A stretch of DNA of 64,000 nt, from positions 148,896 to 212,895 of the forward strand of contig NW_003314285.1 of assembly GCF_000143415.4 (NCBI RefSeq). The letters are read 5' to 3'. This document shows, one piece after another, positions 55,606 through 64,000 of this stretch. The notes under the pieces are model-generated. The model was not told the origin of the DNA, made no database searches, and saw only the letters and a program-made list of their open reading frames with translations. A program made the translations under genes and the position numbers. Each line of letters begins with the position of its first letter. The first letter of the stretch is position 1. Source of the DNA: Selaginella moellendorffii. Lineage: Eukaryota; Streptophyta; Lycopodiopsida; Selaginellales; Selaginellaceae.

Positions 55606-56749
55606 TTTACTAATTGATAATTTTAAGTGAATGATTATAGGTTTATAAAATCCACCAATCAAACAAAGTTGTTGATAAAATTTTGTTTTTAACATAATAA
55701 TAATTGCTATGGAGTTCAAAGAAATTAGTGTTTTTTATTTAGTGCTAGTATATCCTAGGATATTCTTCAAACTAATGGCTTTATACTGAACTTTGATAAC
55801 TTTCTTTAGTAAATTTTTACCATATGTTATGATTGTAGGCAGAAATCATTATGTGAGGAAATGAAAAACTTAAGAAACTAAAAATTTGATTCAGACATTA
55901 ACTTTTTCCTATACTTCCACACCATCACTTTCCATAGGCAAGGTGAGCTTAAGAGTCTCTTATCTTTTCTTCTTGGTTTTCCTATGCTACTAGAATACTC
56001 AAAAAAGCTTCAAGAGTAGCATGTGAAATTTCTGATTTGCATCTTGTTAAATAGCTTTAGAACAAGTTCTTAGGTTAACAGTGGGCTATACAGAGTTATA
56101 TGGAGAATTTCTTGAACCATCCTTAATCTTTTGCATTTTACATTGACCATAAAAATATAACTCTTATTAGCTGCTGCAATAAGAAGCAATATTGACCACT
56201 AAAATTTTGTTTTTTCTCTCTCATTTGCTTTGCCATTTTGATTTTTGATGTAACCTTTGATTAGCAAATTCAAAGGGAAATTGATTTATGTTATCTTATG
56301 AATTCTTTTGTCACAAGCTATATATTGTGTCTTAACCAAATGCTTTTCTAAAGATTTATGAAAGTATGATAGTTTACTTGTACATTTAATCATAAAGTGA
56401 AATTTGAATATGAGCCAATCTACTAACGCCATGTACCTCACCACTTAAGAGGCTCTTACCCTGGGCAGTGCAATAGTTCATGGGTCTTTAACACTCTATG
56501 GTGGATGTCTTTGATGATCACCTTGTGTTTCATGGTTGATGCTTGTGGCCTTTAATGTTTATGTATCATGAAACAAACATAATTATGTTCATGTTAAAAT
56601 GATAATGGAAAATATGGATCTTGTACAGGTAACTTGGTAAGCAAAGTGTGGGATTTAGTTGAATCGGCCAGCTAAGGTAAGCTTCACGTTTGTATGTTCA
56701 TATTAAAATGTGAAGACGTGCCATTATTTCGGCACGCAAGATAAAAAAG
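55606..56749. other. AT-rich intergenic stretch
   Basis: No gene. The right end (from about 56600) becomes the 5' region of the aspartic protease gene. Confidence 0.5.
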
Positions 56750-58183
56750 GTGCAGACAATGCCAGTCATGGATTGTTGTTTGGGTCGGAAGAAAGACGGT
56801 ATGGAGCTGCGCGTACTTCTTCTTGTCCTGGTAAGCTATGGCATCCACGCTCTCTCGGAACACCACCCAGGATATAGATTAGAGCTCAAGCAAGTAGACT
56901 CCTACGCTTCCGGCACGCTGACCAGAGCAAAGAGGCTCGAGAAGGCGCTCAAGACGAGTAAATCCCGAGCAAACTTCTTCTCGGATCGAAGGAAAACATC
57001 GAATAGTCCTACCAAATCAAACAACACTCGCGACCGCCACTCGCCGGAGCTGTCGAGCTCCATCTATCAGGCTGGCGGGGGAGAAGGCGAGTATATGATG
57101 GAGCTGAGCATTGGAACTCCTCCACAGCTGATCCCGGCCATGATCGACACAGGGAGTGATCTCGTTTGGCTCAAGTGTGATAATTGCGATCACTGCGACT
57201 TGGATCATCACGGCGAGACCATTTTTTTCTCCGATGCTTCCAGTTCATACAAGAAGCTCCCGTGCAATAGCACGCACTGCAGTGGCATGTCCTCGGCTGG
57301 GATTGGTCCTCGCTGCGAGGAAACTTGCAAATACAAGTATGAGTACGGTGACGGTTCCAGGACTTCCGGAGATGTTGGCTCCGACAGGATCAGCTTCCGA
57401 AGCCATGGAGCCGGAGAGGATCACAGGAGTTTCTTTGATGGTTTCTTGTTTGGCTGTGCACGGAAGCTAAAAGGTGACTGGAACTTCACCCAGGGATTGA
57501 TTGGTTTGGGACAAAAATCGCACTCGTTGATCCAGCAGCTCGGGGATAAACTTGGCTACAAATTCTCGTATTGTCTCGTGAGCTATGACAGCCCTCCAAG
57601 TGCAAAGAGCTTTCTCTTTCTGGGATCTTCCGCGGCTTTGAGAGGCCATGATGTTGTTTCCACCCCGATTCTTCACGGTGATCACCTGGATCAAACCCTC
57701 TACTACGTAGATCTCCAAAGTATCACGATCGGTGGCGTTCCAGTGGTGGTCTATGATAAAGAATCAGGTCACAACACTAGCGTTGGACCTTTTCTAGCGA
57801 ACAAGACTGTTATTGACTCCGGAACCACGTACACCTTGCTAACTCCCCCGGTTTACGAAGCCATGAGGAAATCAATCGAGGAACAAGTGATACTTCCCAC
57901 ACTCGGCAATTCGGCGGGCCTTGATCTTTGCTTCAACAGTTCTGGGGACACGAGCTATGGCTTCCCAAGCGTCACCTTTTACTTCGCAAACCAGGTCCAG
58001 CTCGTTCTTCCATTCGAGAACATCTTCCAGGTGACGAGCAGAGATGTTGTGTGCTTGAGCATGGATTCTTCCGGTGGTGATCTTTCCATCATTGGAAACA
58101 TGCAACAGCAAAACTTCCACATTCTCTATGATCTCGTTGCCTCTCAGATCTCCTTCCAGAGAGTTGAGTGTGAAAACCTCTAA
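56750..58183 (+). CDS. Aspartic protease, nepenthesin/A1B type
   Basis: An intronless 477-residue protein (460 from the in-frame Met at 56801). MELRVLLLVLVSYGIHALS is a signal peptide, followed by a propeptide. The mature enzyme begins near GEYMMELSIGTPPQLIPAM. The catalytic sites are DTGSD (about residue 132) and DSGTT (about 356). Between them is a cysteine-rich insert (CDNCDHCDLDHHG... CEETC) typical of the plant nepenthesin-like group. IIGNMQQQNFHILYDL lies near the end. It is expected to be secreted or vacuolar and to cleave proteins at acid pH; the substrate is unknown. Full length and apparently intact. Confidence 0.93.
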   Translation: MQTMPVMDCCLGRKKDGMELRVLLLVLVSYGIHALSEHHPGYRLELKQVDSYASGTLTRAKRLEKALKTSKSRANFFSDRRKTSNSPTKSNNTRDRHSPELSSSIYQAGGGEGEYMMELSIGTPPQLIPAMIDTGSDLVWLKCDNCDHCDLDHHGETIFFSDASSSYKKLPCNSTHCSGMSSAGIGPRCEETCKYKYEYGDGSRTSGDVGSDRISFRSHGAGEDHRSFFDGFLFGCARKLKGDWNFTQGLIGLGQKSHSLIQQLGDKLGYKFSYCLVSYDSPPSAKSFLFLGSSAALRGHDVVSTPILHGDHLDQTLYYVDLQSITIGGVPVVVYDKESGHNTSVGPFLANKTVIDSGTTYTLLTPPVYEAMRKSIEEQVILPTLGNSAGLDLCFNSSGDTSYGFPSVTFYFANQVQLVLPFENIFQVTSRDVVCLSMDSSGGDLSIIGNMQQQNFHILYDLVASQISFQRVECENL

Positions 58184-58228
58184 CAAGTATGATCAACTAA
58201 AGATATTTTTGATTCAAAAGTGTAGGCA

Positions 58229-60100
58229 ATGCATCTTCAATTTGGGAGAGACCTTGTTTCTTGGAATATGCTGCTCTCTACTCAGGCAAAGGCTGGAAAT
58301 ATAAAACAATGTAGGATTATATTTGATAAGATGCCACTGCACGATATCGTGTCGTGGACTACGATGCTCAGCGCATTTGCTAAGAGTGGGCATTTTGTAG
58401 AATCAAAGGCCTTTTTTGAGATGATGCCTTGTTGGAGCCTGGCATCCTACAATTCCATGCTTGCTCTTGGAGACTTGCATGAAGTTAAAGATTTTTTCAA
58501 ATCAATGCCACAAAGGAATCTCATCTCTTATAACGCATTACTTCACAAATGCTCCCAGAGTGCTAACGCAAACCAAGCAAAATCTCTTCTAGATGCCATG
58601 CCCGAAAGAGATTCCGTGTCGTGGACATCCATGATGACAGCATATGCTCGTACAGGGCAAATGTCCAGGGCTGAAGAAACGTTCGCTGCAATGCCGGAGA
58701 AGAATCTTGTGTCATGGAATGCTATACTATCTCAATATGCCCAAGTTGGGCATATTTGGGATATAGAGCGCATTTTCGAGGAGATGCCGGCTAGGAATAT
58801 CATTTCCTGGAACACAGTTCTGGGTGCGTATTCTCAACACGACGTAGAGAAAGGCGCACTTTTTTTTCAGCATATGCCTTATAGAAATGTGGTATCTTGG
58901 AACTCAATGCTTTCGGGATATGCCCACAATGGGCATATCCACCAAACCGTTCGCTTCTTTGAGTGTATACCCGAACTAGACATTGTGTCGGTGACAATAT
59001 TCCTTCCCGTGTGTGGGAATCTTCCGCAGGCGCGCTCCTTGTTTGAAAAGATCCCCGAGCACAACCTTCCATTGTGCTGCGCGATGCTCTCGGCATATTC
59101 CCATTTTGGGCGATTGGATGGAGTGTGGTCATTTTTTTCATCGTTGCCGTGGCAAAACCTGGCCTGCTGGAATGCCGTACTGTCTAGCCACATAAGAAAT
59201 GGATGCCCGTACAAAACTATGGAGATTTTTACCACCCAAATGCCAGAACATGATAGTTCATCATCAACTTCAGTGATGTTAGCACATATCCAAACTGGAA
59301 ACATCGAAAACGCAAAGTTTGTATTTGACACAATGCCTGAGAGAACACCAGCTGCTTGGAATGCTATGATAGAAGCATTCTTTTCAATTGGGGATATTTC
59401 CTCCGCTACAAAGATGTTTTCCTCAATGCCGCACAGGAGCCCAAGCAGCTGGAACACAGTGCTATCTGCTTATGCCCAAGCCGGGCATATTGATATTGCT
59501 AAAGGGATTTTTGCGTCAACTCCACACCGCAATGTTGTTTCATGGACTTCAATGATAGCTGCAAATGCCCAAGTCGGGGATCTTGTCGAAGTGAGAAAAC
59601 TGTTCGAGTCAATGCCAGAAGGGGATCCAGTAGCATGGAGCTCTATTCTTTCGGCATATGCCCAGAGAGGGGAATCTCTAGCAACCATTGCCACCTTCAC
59701 AAATATGAAACTTTTCGACATGCCAGATAAAAATTGTTTCTTGGCAGCTTTGCTCGCTTGCACCCACGAAGGTAGAGTCGAGTCCGCGAAAGAATACTTT
59801 GTTGGCATGGCTGTGGACTTTGGCGTGGATCCAGGGATGGAGCACTACTGCTGCCTTGTTGATGTCTTGGCTAGAGCTGGACAGCTTGGGAGCGCGCTGG
59901 AGCTTGCCGCGAGCATGCCTTTCGAGGCTGGAGCTTGGCAGTGGAGAAAGCTACTGGCAGCTTGTAGAAGCTTTGGCGATGTCGGCTATGGCATTCAAGC
60001 AGCCAAGTACTTTCTTTCGTCTAGGCCGCGAGACTCAACAGCTTATGTGTTTCTTTCGAGCCTTGTGAACGATCCAATTCAGTCCAAGGTTTCGATCTGA
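58229..60100 (+). CDS. Pentatricopeptide repeat protein, 5'-shortened
   Basis: A 623-residue protein of about 31-residue PPR motifs (SWTTMLSAFAKSG, SWTSMMTAYARTG, SWNSMLSGYAHNG). It starts at MHLQFGRDLVSWNMLLS, inside what should be a PPR helix pair. There is no leader, and a stop lies 6 nt upstream, so the N-terminal repeats and targeting peptide are missing or encoded in an exon that I cannot see. It begins only 45 bp after the aspartic protease stop. The C-terminal end (HYCCLVDVLARAGQLGSALEL, WRKLLAACRSFGD) stops at AYVFLSSLVNDPIQSKVSI without E+/DYW. Possibly a partial duplicate of a longer PPR gene. Confidence 0.85.
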   Translation: MHLQFGRDLVSWNMLLSTQAKAGNIKQCRIIFDKMPLHDIVSWTTMLSAFAKSGHFVESKAFFEMMPCWSLASYNSMLALGDLHEVKDFFKSMPQRNLISYNALLHKCSQSANANQAKSLLDAMPERDSVSWTSMMTAYARTGQMSRAEETFAAMPEKNLVSWNAILSQYAQVGHIWDIERIFEEMPARNIISWNTVLGAYSQHDVEKGALFFQHMPYRNVVSWNSMLSGYAHNGHIHQTVRFFECIPELDIVSVTIFLPVCGNLPQARSLFEKIPEHNLPLCCAMLSAYSHFGRLDGVWSFFSSLPWQNLACWNAVLSSHIRNGCPYKTMEIFTTQMPEHDSSSSTSVMLAHIQTGNIENAKFVFDTMPERTPAAWNAMIEAFFSIGDISSATKMFSSMPHRSPSSWNTVLSAYAQAGHIDIAKGIFASTPHRNVVSWTSMIAANAQVGDLVEVRKLFESMPEGDPVAWSSILSAYAQRGESLATIATFTNMKLFDMPDKNCFLAALLACTHEGRVESAKEYFVGMAVDFGVDPGMEHYCCLVDVLARAGQLGSALELAASMPFEAGAWQWRKLLAACRSFGDVGYGIQAAKYFLSSRPRDSTAYVFLSSLVNDPIQSKVSI

Positions 60101-60225
60101 TGCAACAATCTTCTCAGCTGGAAACACTCCTCAATTCTTTCAGTTTGTTAAGACAAAAGGAAATAAGAAACACTGGATAGCTTGGACCTTACTGATCTCC
60201 GAGAACGAGATCTTCCACCTTTCTC

Positions 60226-61705
60226 TTACGAAGGAAGGTGGCGGCTGAGCAATCCCTCAAATGACATGTACAGGTCTTTATTTCCAGGTCCAAATATGTT
60301 ATCTGCCTTTCGCAATGTTTCCTGCGAAGCACTAGCGCGTTAAGAAACGCAGAAGCGTGATTTTGGAGAAGTTTTACCTCTCGTGTCTGCCTGTGAGCAT
60401 TTAGCTCTTTAATGTTAGCAAGGAAAGCGCTGAACTGTTCATATGACAGTCGGTTCCTGGGGAGCACGCGTTTGAGACTCTGAACATCGGATTAACAACA
60501 ATAAACACAAACCTGGCTTGGCGGAAAAACTCTTTCCCATCAACCTTCGGAGTGCGAACTACAAAAGCATTTAAATGTTAGTAACAGCCAGCCAGAATGC
60601 GTGTGAGCATAATACCTGGTAGAGCACCAACATGTGGAGGAGAACTCGGAGCTGTCGTGGCTTGACTAGCAGGAAGAGAGAGTGAAAATGAGCTCCGAAT
60701 TCCGTTCGAAGGATGATGCCTTCTGGGAGAAGTAGCCGTGGACTGTCTTCTGGGAGAGCCAGTGGGAGTAAGTTTTGGAGTAAGACTTGGTGTCATCGAA
60801 AGAAACTTCTGCTTGGAACCTGCTGTAACCAGAAAAGCAACTTAGTAAAAAAACAACAAGCTTTACAGAATGAAAAAATCTTTGTTACCATCTTCGGGAT
60901 CCTCTACAATAGCGTTTGAGGCTTCTACTAGTTGCGCCCTTGTAAATGGTCGACCATCTGGAAGAAAGAAAACTTGCACTATCATCCCGTACGAATGGTA
61001 GCGTAAAAAAGTAACAATTCACAATCGGTTTACCATGGGACGGAAGTGCATGAGAACTCATGTTAGATCGGAGGAGATGCTTGTCTCCATTCTCTAACTG
61101 CACCACACAATTGAAGTAGCTCGATCGGTCAAGCATAACGAGGAACACTTGAAAAACTTACAGTGGAAGAATTTTCATCCTCTTCTTGGAGAGATTGCAT
61201 CAGTGTGCGTTTGAAAGTCTCCAGCTACGTAAGAAAAGCAAGAAATCAAGGCTATAAAGAGGGAAAAAGAAAGAGTTAAGTACCTTAGCAACGTCACGAT
61301 TCAGCTTCTTAACAGTCGCCATAAGTGCGTTCTTCTCGTTTGCCATTTTGGCCTGGAAAAAGTAATATTTTTTTGAGAGGTCGCATTTGCCAATGCACTG
61401 TGAAAAAGAAATTCCCAAACCTGTTCTTCCAACGCATGGCCGAGGCGAGCGTTTGTCTCTTGCAAGGATCGCTCGGCTTCCACAAGCCGCTCCTGGAGCT
61501 CATAGATCGTTCTTTCCCTCTCCAAAATCTTCTGAGAAGCCTTCTTCTCCTCTGCCTCTAGCTTTCCTACTCTAGCCACAATTGCCATGGCTGTGATCCG
61601 CCTCGCCACATCCAGCTGCTCGTAAGGATCGTCGGGTAGCACCGAGCATATTGATTCCGGGAGATCAAAATCGGCATTTCCCATTTTCGACTGGCCAACG
61701 ATCAT
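60226..61705 (-). CDS. At4g15545-like coiled-coil protein
   Basis: A multi-exon gene, with exons at about 61705-61421, 61352-61284, 61224-61162, 61100-61034, then 60957-60890, 60820-60617 and further exons to the stop at 60226-60228. The N-terminus reads DFDLPESICSVLPDDPYEQLDVARRITAMAI, then a coiled coil (LEAEEKKASQKILERERTIY). Later parts are the Ser/Thr/Pro-rich MTPSLTPKLTPTGSPRR and the conserved end RNRLSYEQFSAFLANIKELN and RKADNIFGPGNKDLYMSFEG. The order matches the plant family named after Arabidopsis At4g15545, whose role is not well established. MGNADFDLP (61684) is an alternative start. Confidence 0.88.
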
Positions 61706-62307
61706 CCTCCAGCTAAAAAACCCTCACACCGAGAACTCGCGAGACGGACCTGATATCATCCTCCAAGATTTGCGCGCTGCTGCTGGGGCGATCGGGGGCA
61801 CAGCGAGGAGCGAAAGAATCGAAAGCGCGAAAAGGAGCGCCTAGATCAAACCCGAGCTCAAGAGCCCTAGCAATGCAGGGAGGACGATGGCCAGCCGTCC
61901 GATAGGCATATCGGACGGCACTATAAAGGCGGGGATTACGCTCAAAAGCGCATGAGCCGTCCGATAGGCATATCGGACGGCACTATAAAGGCGGGGATTA
62001 CGCTCAAAAGCGCATGAGCCGTCCGATAGGAAATGGATGGTTCGAGATGGCCGCATTAAATTCTAGTGGTGGAGCGGTGTCGTAATGTGGGCCGTTGGAT
62101 GGAATCCAGAATTTCCCGCCTTGCCTGCCCTTTCAATCTCCAGAGATTAGGGTTTTTGGTATTGCGGGCTCTCTCCTCTCTCGCGACCGCGGCGCGGCGG
62201 TGGACTGATGGTGCGGCGTGGGGCTTCGCGAATCTTGATCGAAGCTGCTACGTTTGATGCTGTATGGGAGGTAAAATTTGAGTGTAGTTCTCTTTGCGGC
62301 GGAAATC
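61706..62307. promoter_or_regulatory. Divergent promoter region, At4g15545-like and VAP genes
   Basis: About 600 bp between opposed starts. It contains the 62-bp tandem repeat (61893-62030) with TATAAA boxes and an AGGGTTTTT element at about 62149. Confidence 0.6.
61893..62030. repeat. 62-bp perfect tandem repeat with TATA and palindrome
   Basis: Two identical 62-bp units (61893, 61955) plus 14 bp of a third (62017). Each unit carries the inverted repeat CCGTCCGAT / ATCGGACGG around AGGCAT and the sequence CACTATAAAGGCGGGG, so the TATA-like box is duplicated. Perfect identity means a recent event. Confidence 0.92.
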
Positions 62308-63253
62308 ATGCCAGAGCTTATCACAGTCCAACCCAGTGAATTGGTTTTTCGATGTAAGTGGCTCCGATCTCACTTGCAGCTTCGAATTGACTTGTTTTTC
62401 TATTTTTTTTCTTTTGTCTCCTCCTTTCAGTTGAGTTGAAAAAGCAGCTTTCATGCTCGATTCGGCTCAACAATGTGGGCGACGAATTTGTGGCGTTTAA
62501 GGTCTTTCTATCTTTTTCTTCTTGAGTTTAAAACCACCGCATCGAACTTGGATAGAATTTGTGACAGGTAAAAACCACTGCTCCAAAACGGTATTGCGTG
62601 CGTCCGAATGCTGGTGTCATACAGCCTCGGGGTACCTGCGATGTTGCCTGTAAGAAGCTAAGCTATGGTTTTTTTTTTTCTATTAAGTTGGTAAAAGTTT
62701 TGGTCTCTTGGTTTTGATACTCCAGTCACTATGCAAGCTCAACGAGAAGCTCCGGCGGATTTTCAATGCAAGGACAAGTTTATGATACTAAGTGTTGTTG
62801 CAACAGAGCAAACAACAGTAGACGACATCCAGTCGAAAATGGTATTGGCATTCAATTTCTCATTTGTGCTAAAAGGTTCTCTACAGTTTACCAAAGAAGA
62901 TAGCCAAGGCATCTGCGATATCAAGTTAAAGGTGGTCTATCTTCCTGGTGATTCTGCTCCATCTCCCGCGGCTTCCAAAGAGCCATTAGCAGGGAAACAA
63001 GCGCAACAGGATCAGGTATTTCTTTTCCAAGTTTCTCGGATTGTAAAGTCTGTTATATGTTTATTCTTTCTAGAGAAAATTGGATCCAAGAAGTCCTGCA
63101 AGCAAAGGATCAACAAGTGGTCGCACTTCGAGTGCACTGAGCTCGTCCAGAGTGCGCTTGTCGATCGTTTTGTTGATTGCAGTGGCTTTAATAGGTGTTT
63201 TGGTCGCGTACGCTATGAACAACAACAACAACAACAACTATTACAACTTTTAG
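62308..63253 (+). CDS. VAP27-type vesicle-associated protein (MSP domain)
   Basis: Six exons (62308-62353, 62431-62501, 62568-62649, 62726-62841, 62887-63015, 63074-63253) encode 207 residues. The MSP domain covers residues 1-125: MPELITVQPSELVFRFELKK, NVGDEFVAFKVKTTAPKRY and VRPNAGVIQPRGTCDV, which contain the residues that contact FFAT motifs. A Ser/Lys-rich linker follows, then a C-terminal membrane anchor (LSIVLLIAVALIGVLVAYA). VAPs tether the ER to other membranes and lipid-transfer proteins. The coiled coil usual before the anchor is very short here. The tail after the anchor is a run of Asn codons (AAC repeats) ending YYNF. Confidence 0.93.
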
Positions 63254-64000
63254 AAAAACTGCTGTTTCCTGGAGGCAAGTAAAACTGTGGTGTTCATTTT
63301 ATGATTTGCCTCAGACAAAACGATAAACCATTTGATTGCAGGGCGGCAAGTTCGTACGCACTCTTTTTCCTTTCCCGGTTCGTAGAATTTAGGACGCTTT
63401 AGCTCAGATAGGTACGTACGCTTTGTAGATGTCGTGAATTATCAAGAGAGATTATTTTTTTATTTCGATCCCATTTACCGTTCACTTTTCTTTTTATCCT
63501 GGGAGCTGTGCAGGCAGATCGTGTCCAACAAGCTGAAACGCTGGGTAATTACTTGTGGTTTTACAAGAAGAAAGATTTTTGACAAGCGGTTTTTTCCAGG
63601 TCCCAGATTGCCTAGTGGACCCGCTTAGCCGTACGCTTCGACAGGCATATGCATGAACAGAGGTTTTGACGCATTGGCACTTGAAGAATGATTACGCTGA
63701 TGATCCAACTTCTTAGGAGTGAGTATGTTTCTGGTCAGATGTGATTTTCGGTACTTATAAAGCATTGTAGAGCTGCAATTCACCGGTTGGAGCTTGCCAA
63801 CGAGGTACCCGCATTCCTTTTCATTTGATCTATGCAAGTTTAAATGCCATTCTTCAAGAATTATTCAAGCTTTTCAAAGGTTATGTTCGCTCCTGACCAT
63901 CGTGTATAATTTTTACTCGAATTTTGTCGACCGACGAAGCTTTCACTCTCAGGTAACATCTGGCATTTTCGTGCAGACTGAAGGTGAATTCCGTTTTAGG
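63254..64000. other. 3' UTR and unassigned right edge
   Basis: No coding region that I can support. A short ORF at 63434 has no conserved features. Further UTR exons or the 5' part of a gene beyond the window are possible. Confidence 0.4.

Noticed and set aside
1-64000. tRNA and rRNA genes
   Set aside because: I looked for the conserved B-box-like GGTTCGAATCC with a matching A box and for rRNA-like blocks, and found none convincing.

Overview
The window is nuclear DNA of a land plant. The best fit is a lycophyte of the Selaginella type. The genic half has compact plant genes with many introns of about 40-150 bp, two PPR genes built from roughly 31-residue S-type motifs, a plastid-type serine biosynthesis gene, a plant-only At4g15545-like gene and a KCBP-like MyTH4-FERM gene. 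The species is inferred from style and recognised families, not from a database match.

Positions 1-32434 are almost entirely nested transposable elements. A Ty3/gypsy chromovirus lies on the minus strand (chromodomain at about 688-880, integrase, RNase H, RT, protease, zinc knuckle, gag, then its 5' LTR at 5443-6445). A second LTR family (called B here, ends TGTAAGCG...GTGTCTCACA on the plus strand) occurs as four solo LTRs. One of them, 10152-11780 plus 26611-26714, is split by another B LTR (11781-26605) flanked by a perfect 5-bp duplication TTGGA. That inner LTR is itself split by a roughly 13-kb DNA element, 12275-25358, with about 22-bp inverted ends. On the other side, a gypsy-type solo LTR (28271-29469, perfect ATAGT duplication) sits inside a third B LTR in reverse orientation.

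The 13-kb element is the most unusual part. It carries two divergent multi-exon units. The minus-strand unit (about 18.4 to 12.7 kb) encodes a ParB/sulfiredoxin-like segment, a basic/acidic linker, and a region ending in an FCP1/CTD-phosphatase-like HAD domain. The plus-strand unit (20.9 to 23.8 kb) encodes a transposase-like protein with a GHTHEDID motif. A short palindrome (AATGGCATG / GGCC-like core / CATGCCATT) occurs about 25 times in the element and almost fills several predicted introns of only 38-54 nt. Between the two units is a large hairpin. The reading frames are broken almost only by TAG codons, so this copy looks dead.

Positions 34366-64000 hold ordinary genes: a SAC3/LENG8-type mRNA-export protein (minus), a PPR protein (plus), phosphoglycerate dehydrogenase (minus), a trihelix-like DNA-binding protein (minus), a MyTH4-FERM protein without a motor (plus), a nepenthesin-type aspartic protease (plus), a second PPR protein (plus), an At4g15545-like coiled-coil protein (minus) and a VAP27-type ER protein (plus). 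Several pairs are divergent with short shared promoters. Three very AT-rich islands (about 32.4-34.3, 40.5-43.8 and 52.2-56.7 kb) separate these blocks. Each contains one intronless gene of the same small secreted, cysteine-bearing family, which I do not recognise.
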